Below, piece after piece: positions 1 through 9,900 of a DNA stretch of 64,000 nucleotides; within the stretch, counting starts at the first letter, position 1, and each line of letters starts with the position of its first letter. The stretch covers positions 1,178,001 to 1,242,000 of the forward strand of contig NW_027478417.1 of the NCBI RefSeq assembly GCF_051014685.1. Reading direction: 5' to 3'. The notes beneath the pieces are model-generated. The model worked only from the letters and a program-made list of their open reading frames with translations, had not been told where the DNA came from and made no database searches. Made by a program: the position numbers and the translations under genes. This DNA is from Ptiloglossa arizonensis. Lineage: Eukaryota > Arthropoda > Insecta > Hymenoptera > Colletidae.

Positions 1-177
1 AATGGTTGAGAAATCATCAAAATTTTCGCAAGTCTGATACTCGAATCCAACATCTACAATGGCCTAGGGCAAAAATACACATACCGTTGTAATCGGGCGC
101 GTTTCTACTTTCAGATGCAACAGGAGTTTCTCGAGTTCGTCAATCCGTTCGCGAGATATGGGAGTTTGAAGTTAATG
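1..177 (+). repeat. Reference monomer 1 with landmark positions
   Basis: This copy sets the monomer coordinates. Landmarks: dyad region 2-17 (imperfect here because the right arm reads AATCAT), A4T4 tract 19-26, AvrII site CCTAGG 63-68, A5 tract 71-75, a weak CENP-B-box-like match 82-98, XhoI site CTCGAG 130-135, NruI site TCGCGA 149-154, and the stronger CENP-B-box-like motif 147-163. The A4T4 and A5 tracts are about 51 bp apart centre to centre, close to five helical turns, which could give mild phased curvature (inference). The three six-cutter sites recur in most monomers, so each enzyme should give a 177-bp ladder. Confidence 0.93.
147..163 (+). other. CENP-B-box-like motif (8 of 9 fixed positions), recurring in most monomers
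   Basis: The mammalian CENP-B box core is nTTCGnnnnAnnCGGGn. Monomer 1 reads gTTCGcgagAtaTGGGa, so TTCG, the central A and GGG match and only the C of CGGG is T. The same 17-mer recurs in phase in most of the array. Copies with the missing C do occur (for example 43861-43877 and 47483-47499), but each has lost one base of the TTCG half (TTCA and CTCG). I saw no perfect box. CENP-B binding is established for mammals only. A functional role here is speculative, and one 8/9 match in 177 bp can arise by chance. Confidence 0.4.
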
Positions 178-709
178 AATGGTTGAGAAATCATCAAAAT
201 TTTCGCAAGTCTGGTACTCGAAACCAATAACTACAAATGCCTAGGGGAAAAATACACATACCGTTGTAATCTGGCGAGATTCTACTTTCAGATGCAACAG
301 GAACTTCTCGCGTTCGTCAATCCGTTCGCAAGATATGGGAGTTTGAAGTTAAGGAATGGTTGAGAAATCATCAAAATTTTCGCAAGTCTGATACTCGAAT
401 CCAACAACTACAATGGCCTAGGGCAAAAATACACATACCATTATAATCGGGCGAGTTTCTACTTTCAGATGCAACAGGAACTTCTCGCGTTCGTCAATCC
501 GTTCGCAAGGTATGGGAGTTTGAAGTTAAGGAATGGTTGAGAAATCATCAAAATTATCGCAAGTCTGATACTCGAATCCAATAACTACAATGGCCTAGGG
601 CAAAAATACACATACCGTTGTAATCGGGCGAGATTCTACTTCCACATGCAATAGGAATTTCTCGAGTTCGTCAATCCGTTCGCGAGATATGGAAGTTTGA
701 AGTTAAGGA

Positions 710-725
710 ATGGTTGAGAAACCAT
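710..725. other. Representative 6-bp dyad with GNRA-type loop, present once per monomer
   Basis: Monomer 5 reads ATGGTT-GAGA-AACCAT: two perfectly complementary 6-base arms around a 4-base spacer. The flanking bases (A on the left, C on the right) do not pair, so the dyad is exactly 6 bp. It sits at monomer positions 2-17 and recurs in most copies. A common variant has spacer GTGA (1418-1433), still GNRA. Another common variant, AATCAT in the right arm, would keep a G-U pair in RNA. It could extrude as a small cruciform in DNA or fold as a hairpin in transcripts; both are inference. Confidence 0.6.
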
Positions 726-1889
726 CAAAATTTTCGCAAGTCTGATACTCGAAGCCAATAACTACAAAGGCCTAGGGGGAAAACACACATACCTTTGTAA
801 TCGGGCGAGTTTGTGCTTTCAGGTGCGACAGGAATTTTTCGAGTTTGTCAATCCGTTCGCGAGATATGGGAGTTTGAAGTTAAGGAATGATTGAGAAACC
901 GTCAAAGTTTTCGCAAGTCTGATACTCGAAACCAATAACTACAATGGCCTAGGGGAAAAATACACATACCGTTGTAATCGGGCGAGTTTCTGCTTTCATA
1001 TGCAATAGGAATTTCTCGAGTGCGTCAATCCATTCGCGAGATATGGGAGTTTGAAGTTAATGAATGGTTGAGAAATCATCAAAATTTTCGCAAGTCTGAT
1101 ACTCGAAACCAATAACTACAAATGCCTAGGGGAAAAATACACATACCGTTGTAATCGGGCGGGTTTCTACTTCCACATGCAATAGGAATTTCTCGAGTTC
1201 GTCAATCCGTTCGCGAGATATGGAAGTTTGAAGTTAAGGAATGGTTGAGAAACCATCAAAATTTTCGCAAGTCTGATACTCGAAACCAATAACTACAATG
1301 GCCTTGGGCAAAAATACACATACCGTTGTAATCGGGCGCGTGTCTGCTTTCAGATGCAACAGGAATTTCTCGAGTTCGTCGATCCGTTCGCGAGATATGG
1401 GAGTTTGAAATTAAGGAATGGTTGTGAAACCATCACAATTTTCGCAAGTCTGATACTCGAAACCAATAACTACAAATGCCTAGGGGAAAAATACACATAC
1501 CGTTGTAATCGGGCGAGTTTCTGCTTTCATATGCAATAGGAAATTCTCGAGTTCGTCAATCCGTTCGGGAGATATGGGAGTTTGAAGTTAAGGAATGGTT
1601 GAGAAACCATCGAAATTTTCGCAAGTCTGATACTCGAAACCAATAACTACAAAGGCCTAGGGGAAAAATACGCATACCGTTGTAATCGGGCGAGTTTCTA
1701 CTTCCACATGCAACAGGAATTTCTCGAGTTCGTCAATGCGTTCGCGAGATATGGGAGTTTGAAGTTAGGGAATGGTTGAGAAACCATCAAAATTTTCGCA
1801 ATTCTGATGCTAGAAACGAATAATTGGAATGGCCTAGGGGAAAAGTACACACACCATTGTAATCGGGCGAGTTTCTACTTCCACATGCA

Positions 1890-4800
1890 ACAGGAATTTC
1901 TCGAGTTCGTCAATCCGTTCGCGAGATATGGGAGTTTGAAGTTAAGGAATGGTTGAGAAATCATCAAAATTTTCGCAAGTCTGATTCTCGAAACCAATAA
2001 CTACAATGGCCTTGGGCAAAAATACACATACCGTTGTAATCGGGCGAGCGTCTGCTTTCAGATGCAATAGGAATTTCTCGAGTTCGTCAATCCGTTCGCG
2101 AGGTATGGGGGTTTGAAGTTAAGGAATGGTTGAGAAACCATCAAAATTTTCGCAATTCTGATGCTAGAAACGAATAACTGGAATGGCCTAGGGGAAAAGT
2201 ATACACACCGTTGTAATCGGGCGAGTTTCTACTTCCACATGCAACAGGAATTTCTCGAGTTCGTCAATCCGTTCGCGAGATATGGGAGTTTGAAGTTAAG
2301 GAAAGGTAGAGAAACCACCAAAATTTTCGCAATTCTGATGCTAGAAACGAATAACTGGATTGGCCTAGGGGAAAAGTACACACACCATTGTAATCGGGCG
2401 AGTTTCTACTTCCACATGCAACAGGAATTTCTCGAGTTCTTCAATCCGTTCGCGAGATATGGGAGTTTGAAGTTAAGGAATGTTTGATAAACCATCAAAA
2501 TTTTCGCAAGTCTGATACTCGAAACCAATAACTACAATGGGCTAGGGGAAAAATACACATACCGTTGTAATCGGGCGAGTTTCTACTTTCAGATGCAACA
2601 GGAATTTCTCGAGTTCATCGATCCGTTCGCGAGATATGGGAGTTTGAAGTTAAGGAATGATTGAGAAACCATCAAAATTTTCGCAAGTCTGATACTCGAA
2701 GCCAATAACTACAAAGGCCTAGGGGGAAAACACACATATCTTTGTAATCGGGCGAGTTTGTGCTTTCAGGTGCGACAGGAATTTTTCGAGTTCGTCAATC
2801 CGTTCGCGAGATATGGGAGTTTGAAGTTAAGGAATGGTTGAGAAACCATCAAAATTTTCGCAATTCTGATGCTAGAAACGAATAATTGGAATGGCCTAGG
2901 GGAAAAGTACACACACCATTGTAATCGGGCGAGTTTCTACTTCCACATGCAACAGGAATTTCTCGAGTTCTTCAATCCGTTCGCGAGATATGGGAGTTTG
3001 AAGTTAAGGAATGATTGAGAAACCATCAAAATTTTCGCAAGTCTGATACTCGAAGCCAATAACTACAAAGGCCTAGGGGGAAAACACACATATCTTTGTA
3101 ATCGGGCGAGTTTGTGCTTTCCGGTGCGACAGGAATTTTTCGAGTTCGTCAATCCGTTCGCGAGATATGGGAGTTTGAAGTTAAGGAATGGTTGAGAAAC
3201 CATCAAAATTTTCGCAATTCTGATGCTAGAAACGAATAATTGGAATGGCCTAGGGGAAAAGTACACACACCATTGTAATCGGGCGAGTTTCTACTTCCAC
3301 ATGCAACAGGAATTTCTCGAGTTCGTCAATCCGTTCGCGAGATATGGGAGTTTGAAGTTAAGGAATGGTTGTGAAACCATCAAAATTTTCGCAAGTCTGA
3401 TACTCGAAACCAATAACTACAATGGCCTAGGGGTAAAATACACATACCGTTGTAATCGGGCGAGATTCTACTTTTACGTGCAACAGGAATTTCTCGAGTT
3501 CGTCAATCCGTTCGCGAGATATGGGAGTTTGAAGTAAAGGAATGGTTGAGAAACCATCAAAATTTTTGCAAGTCTGATACTCGAAACCAATAACTATAAT
3601 GGCCTAGGGGAAAAATACACATACCTTTGTAATCGGGCGAGTTACTACTTCCACATGCAACAGGAATTTCTCGAGTTCGTCAATCCGTTCGCGAGATATG
3701 GGAGTTCGAAGTTAAGGAATGGCTGAGAAACCATCAAAATTTTCGCAATTCTGATGCTAGAAACGAATAATTGGAATGGCCTAGGGGAAAAGTACACGCA
3801 CCATTGTAATCGGGCGAATTTCTACTTCCACATGCAACAGGAATTTCTCGAGTTCGTCAATCCGTTCGCGAGATATGGGAGTTTGAAGTTAAGGAATGGT
3901 TGAGAAATCATCAAAATTTTCGCAAGTCTGATTCTCGAAACCAATAACTACAATGGCCTTGGGCAAAAATACACATACCGTTGTAATCGGGCGAGCGTCT
4001 GCTTTCAGATGCAATAGGAATTTCTCGAGTTCGTCAATCCGTTCGCGAGGTATGGGGGTTTGAAGTTAAGGAATGGTTGAGAAACCATCAAAATTTTCGC
4101 AATTCTGATGCTAGAAACGAATAACTGGAATGGCCTAGGGGAAAAGTATACACACCGTTGTAATCGGGCGAGTTTCTACTTCCACATGCAACAGGAATTT
4201 CTCGAGTTCGTCAATCCGTTCGCGAGATATGGGAGTTTGAAGTTAAGGAAAGGTAGAGAAACCACCAAAATTTTCGCAATTCTGATGCTAGAAACGAATA
4301 ACTGGATTGGCCTAGGGGAAAAGTACACACACCATTGTAATCGGGCGAGTTTCTACTTCCACATGCAACAGGAATTTCTCGAGTTCTTCAATCCGTTCGC
4401 GAGATATGGGAGTTTGAAGTTAAGGAATGTTTGATAAACCATCAAAATTTTCGCAAGTCTGATACTCGAAACCAATAACTACAATGGGCTAGGGGAAAAA
4501 TACACATACCGTTGTAATCGGGCGAGTTTCTACTTTCAGATGCAACAGGAATTTCTCGAGTTCATCGATCCGTTCGCGAGATATGGGAGTTTGAAGTTAA
4601 GGAATGATTGAGAAACCATCAAAATTTTCGCAAGTCTGATACTCGAAGCCAATAACTACAAAGGCCTAGGGGGAAAACACACATATCTTTGTAATCGGGC
4701 GAGTTTGTGCTTTCAGGTGCGACAGGAATTTTTCGAGTTCGTCAATCCGTTCGCGAGATATGGGAGTTTGAAGTTAAGGAATGGTTGAGAAACCATCAAA

Positions 4801-5811
4801 ATTTTCGCAATTCTGATGCTAGAAACGAATAATTGGAATGGCCTAGGGGAAAAGTACACACACCACTGTAATCGGGCGAGTTTCTACTTCCACATGCAAC
4901 AGGAATTTCTCGAGTTCTTCAATCCGTTCGCGAGATATGGGAGTTTGAAGTTAAGGAATGATTGAGAAACCATCAAAATTTTCGCAAGTCTGATACTCGA
5001 AGCCAATAACTACAAAGGCCTAGGGGGAAAACACACATATCTTTGTAATCGGGCGAGTTTGTGCTTTCCGGTGCGACAGGAATTTTTCGAGTTCGTCAAT
5101 CCGTTCGCGAGATATGGGAGTTTGAAGTTAAGGAATGGTTGAGAAACCATCAAAATTTTCGCAATTCTGATGCTAGAAACGAATAATTGGAATGGCCTAG
5201 GGGAAAAGTACACACACCATTGTAATCGGGCGAGTTTCTACTTCCACATGCAACAGGAATTTCTCGAGTTCGTCAATCCGTTCGCGAGATATGGGAGTTT
5301 GAAGTTAAGGAATGGTTGTGAAACCATCAAAATTTTCGCAAGTCTGATACTCGAAACCAATAACTACAATGGCCTAGGGGTAAAATACACATACCGTTGT
5401 AATCGGGCGAGATTCTACTTTTACGTGCAACAGGAATTTCTCGAGTTCGTCAATCCGTTCGCGAGATATGGGAGTTTGAAGTAAAGGAATGGTTGAGAAA
5501 CCATCAAAATTTTTGCAAGTCTGATACTCGAAACCAATAACTATAATGGCCTAGGGGAAAAATACACATACCTTTGTAATCGGGCGAGTTACTACTTCCA
5601 CATGCAACAGGAATTTCTCGAGTTCGTCAATCCGTTCGCGAGATATGGGAGTTCGAAGTTAAGGAATGGCTGAGAAACCATCAAAATTTTCGCAATTCTG
5701 ATGCTAGAAACGAATAATTGGAATGGCCTAGGGGAAAAGTACACGCACCATTGTAATCGGGCGAGTTTCTACTTCCACATGCAACAGGAATTTCTCGAGT
5801 TCGTCAATCCG
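1890..5811 (+). repeat. 11-monomer tandem segmental duplication (offset 1947 bp)
   Basis: About 1890-3840 and 3840-5810 are near-identical at an offset of exactly 1947 bp, or 11 x 177. Diagnostic private variants occur in both copies: CTGATTCTCG with CCTTGGGC (1981/3928), GTAGAGAAACCACC (2305/4252), AATGTTTGATAAACC (2479/4426), the CTTTCCGGTGCGAC variant (3116/5063) and GAAGTAAAGG (3529/5476). Few differences were seen, for example CACCATTG versus CACCACTG near 2915/4862. The left edge is marked by divergence of the monomer at 1771 from the one at 3718. High identity implies recent amplification by unequal exchange in register. Confidence 0.9.
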
Positions 5812-6900
5812 ATCGCGAGATATGGGAGTTTGAAGTTAAGGAATGTTTGATAAACCATCAAAATTTTCGCAAGTCTGATACTCGAAACCAATAACTACAA
5901 TGGGCTAGGGGAAAAATACACATACCGTTGTAATCGGGCGAGTTTCTACTTTCAGATGCAACAGGAATTTCTCGAGTTCATCGATCCGTTCGCGAGATAT
6001 GGGAGTTTGAAGTTAAGGAATGGTTGTGAAACCATCACAATTTTCGCAAGTGTGATACTCGAATCCAACAACTACAATGTCCTAGGGCAAAAATACACAT
6101 ACCGTTGAAATCGGGCGGGTTTCTAGTTTCAGATGCAACAGGAATTTCTCGAGTTCGTCAATCCGTTCGCGAGATATGGGAGTTTGAAGTAAAGGAATGG
6201 TTGAGAAACCATCAAAATTTTCGCAGGTCTGATACTCGAAACCAATAACCGGAATGGCCTAGGGGAAAAGTACACACACCACTGTAATCGGGCGAGATTC
6301 TACTTTCAGATACAATAGGAAATTCTCTAGTTCGCCAATGCGTTCGCTAGATATGCGTGTTTGAAGTTAAGGAATGGTTGAGAAATCATCAGAATTTACG
6401 CAAGTCTGATACTCGAATCCAATAACTACTATGGCCTAGGGCAAAAATACACACACCGTTGTAATCGGGCGAGTTTCTGCTTTCAGATGCCATAGGAATT
6501 TCTCGAGTTCGTCAATCCGTTCGCGAGATATGGGAGTTTGAAGTTAAGGAATGGTTGAGAAACCACCAAAATTTTCGCAATTCTGATGCTAGAAACGAAT
6601 AACTGGAATGGCCTAGGGGAAAAGTACACACACCATTGTAATCGGGCGAGTTTCTACTTCCACATGCAACAGGAATTTCTCGAGTTCGTCAATCCGTTCG
6701 CGAGATATTGGAGTTTGAAGTTAAGGAATGGTTGTGAAACAATCAAAATTTTCGCAAGTCTGATACTCGAAACCAATAACTACAATGGCCTAGGGGAAAA
6801 ATACACATACCGTTGTAATCGGGCGAGATACTACTTTTACGTGCAACAGGAATTTCTCGAGTTCGTCAATCCGTTCGCGAGATATAGGAGTTTGAAGTAA
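5812..6900 (+). repeat. Partial copy of the preceding block at 8-monomer offset
   Basis: The monomer at 5842 carries the private AATGTTTGATAAACC start seen at 4426, and 6550-6900 closely matches 5134-5484. Both have offset 1416 bp (8 x 177). Between them, monomers at 6019, 6196 and 6373 are of other subtypes, including CGCAGGTCTG with AACCGGAATGG at about 6225 and TTCGCTAGATATGCG near 6345. So the 11-mer block was copied again with three monomers fewer and with replacement or insertion inside it. No gene is visible. Confidence 0.75.
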
Positions 6901-9900
6901 AGGAATGGTTGAGAAACCATCAAAATTTTCGCAAGTCTGATACTCGAAACCAATAACTATAATGGCCTAGGGGAAAAATACACATACCTTTGTAATAGGG
7001 CGAGTTACTACTTCCACATGCAACAGGAATTTCTCGAGTTCGTCAATCCGTTCGCGAGATATGGGAGTTCGAAGTTAAGGAATGGCTGAGAAACCATCAA
7101 CATTTTCGCAATTCTGATGCTAGAAACGAATAACTGGAATGGCCTAGGGGAAAAGTACACACACCATTGTAATCGGGCGAGTTTCTACTTCCACATGCAA
7201 CAGGAATTTCTCGAGTTCGTCGATCCGTTCGCGAGATTTGGAAGTTTGAAGTTAAGGAATGCTTGAGAAACCATCAAAATTTTCGCAAGTCTGATACTCG
7301 AAACCAATAACGACAATGGCCTAGGGGAAAAATACACATACCGTTGTAATCGGGCGGGTTTCTGCTTTCAGATGCAACAGGTATTTCTTGAGTTCGTCAA
7401 TCCGTTCGCGAGATATGGGAGTTTGAAGTTAAAGAATGGTTGAGAAACCATCACAATTTTCGCAAGTCTGATACTCGAAACCAATAACTACAACGGCCTA
7501 GGGGAAAAATACACATACCATTGTAGTCGGGCGGGTTTCTACTTTCAGATGCAACAGGAATTTCTGGAGTTCGTCAAGCCGTTCGCGAGATATGGGAGTT
7601 TGAAGTTAAGGAATGGTTGAGAAACCATCACAATTTTCGCAAGTCTGATACTCGAAACCAATAACTACAAATGCCTAGGGGAAAAATACACATACCGTTG
7701 TAATCGGGCGAGACTCTACTTTCACATGCAACAGGAATTTCTCGCGTTCGTCAATCCGTTCGCAAGATATGGGAGTTTGAAGTTAATGAATGGTTGAGAA
7801 ATCATCAAGATTTTCGCAAGTCTGATACTCGAAACCAATATCTACAACGGCCTAGGGGAAAAATACACATACCATTGTAGTCGGGCGGGTTTCTACTTTC
7901 AGATGCAACAGGAATTTCTCGAGTTCGTCAATCCGTTCGCGAGATATGCGAGTTTGAAATTAAGGAGTGGTTGAGAAATCATCAGAATTTACGCAAGTCT
8001 GATACTCGAATCCAATAACTACTATGGCCTAGGGCAAAAATACACATACCGTTGTAATCGGGCGAGTTTCTGCTTTCAGATGCAATAGGAATTTCTCGAG
8101 TTCGTCAATCCGTTCGCGAGATATGGGAGTTGAAGTTAAGGTATGGTTGAGAAACCATCAAAATTTTCGCAATTCTGATGCTAGAAACGAATAACTGGAA
8201 TGGCCTAAGCGAAAAGTACACGCACCATTGTAATCGGGCGAGTTTCTACTTCCACATGCAACAGGAATTTCTCGAGTTCGTCAATCCGTTCGCGAGATAT
8301 GGAAGTTTGAAATTTAGGAACGGTTGAGAAACCATCAAAATTTTCGCAAGTCTTATACTCGAATCCAATAACTACAATGGCCTAGGGCAAAAATACACAT
8401 ACCGTTGCAATCGGGCGGGTTTCTACTTTCAGATGCAACAGGAATTTCTCGAGGTCGTCGATCCGTTCGCGAGATATGGGAGTTTGAAGTTAAGGAATGG
8501 TTGTGAAACCATCACAATTTTCGCAAGTCTGATACTCGAAACCAATAACTACAAATGCCTAGGGGAAAAATACACATACCGTTGTAATCGGGCGAGATTC
8601 TACTTTCACATGCAACAGGAACTTCTCATGTTCGTCAATCCGTTCGCAAGATATGGGAGTTTGAAGTTAAGGAATGGTTGAGAAACCATCAAAATTTTCG
8701 CAAGTCTGATACTCGAATCCAACAACTGCAATGGCCTAGGGCAAAAATACACATACCGTTGTAATCGGGCGAGATTCTACTTTTACGTGCAACAGGAATT
8801 TCTCGAGTTCGTCAATCCGTTCGCGAGATATGGGAGTTTGAAGTAAAGGAATGGTTGAGAAACCATCAAAATTTTCGCTGGTCTGATACTCGAATCCAAT
8901 AACTACTATGGCCTAGGGCAAAAATACACATACCGTTGTAATCGGGCGGGTTTCTAGATTCTGATGCAACAGGAATTTCTCGAGTTCGTCAATCCGTTCG
9001 CGAGATATGGGAGTTTGAAGTTAAGGAATGGTTGAGAAACCATCACAATTTTCGCAAGTCTGATACTTGAAACCAATAACTACAAATGCCTAGGGGAAAA
9101 ATACACCTACCGTTGTAATCGGGCGAGATTCTACTTTCACATGCAACAGGAATTTCTCGAGTTCGTCAATCCGTTCGCGAGATATGGGAGTTTGAAGTTA
9201 AGGATTGGTCGAGAAATCATCAAAATTATCGCAAGTCTGATACTCGAATCCAATAACTGGAATGGCCTAGGGCAAAAATACACATAGCGTTGTAATCGGG
9301 CGGGTTTCTACTTTCAGATGCAGCAGGAATTTCTCGAGTTCGTCAATCCGTTCGCGAGATATGGGAGTTTGAAGTTAAGGAATGGTCGATAAATCATCAA
9401 AATTATCGCAAGTCTGATACTCGAATCCAATAACTACAATGGCGTAGGTGAAAAATACACATACCGTTGTAATCGGGCGAGATTCTACTTCCACATGCAA
9501 TAGGAATTTCTCGAGTTCGTCAATCCGTTCGCGAGATATGGAAGTTTGAAGTTAAGGAATGGTTGAGAAACCATCAAAATTTTCGCAAGTCTGATACTCG
9601 GAACCAATAACTACAATGGCCTAGGGGAAAAATACACACACCATTGTAATCAGGCGAGTTTCTACATTCAGATACAACAGGAATTTCTCGAGTTCGTCAA
9701 ACCGTTCGCGAGATATGGGAGTTTGAAGTTAAGGAATGCTTGAGAAACCATCAAAATTTTCGCTGGTCTGATACTCGAAACCAACAACTGGAGTGGCCTA
9801 GGGGAAAAGCATACGCACCGTTGTAATCGGGCGAGTTTCTTCTTTCATATGCAATAGGAATTTCTCGAGTTCGTCAATCCATTCGCGAGATATGGAAGTT

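Larger units (their letters stand above)
1..1890 (+). repeat. Left block of mixed monomer subtypes
   Basis: About 10.7 monomers of several subtypes in no obvious short-order pattern. Monomers at 178 and 355 form a two-monomer module (GTTAATG junction, CTGGCGAG, the CTCGCG variant of the XhoI site, then ACCATTATAATC) that recurs at about 10266, 15575, 17876, 39467 and 40883. The monomer at 709-885 is the GAAGCC/ACACACAT type with GTGCGACAGG, which recurs at about 2700, 3056, 4645, 5003, 21285, 23228 and 44017. No gene, spacer or insertion is visible. Confidence 0.85.

Noticed and set aside
82..98. Second CENP-B-box-like site ending in CGGG
   Set aside because: Only 7 of 9 fixed positions match (ACCG in place of TTCG). 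Common variants ACCATTG and CCTTTG reduce it further. Too weak to call.
130..155. TCTCG...CGAGA as a second hairpin
   Set aside because: Arms are only 5 bp with an 18-base loop, and they do not extend. It is no stronger than expected by chance.
710..725. Dyad ATGGTT/AACCAT as transposon terminal inverted repeats
   Set aside because: The arms are 4 bp apart within one monomer, with no element or target-site duplication between them.
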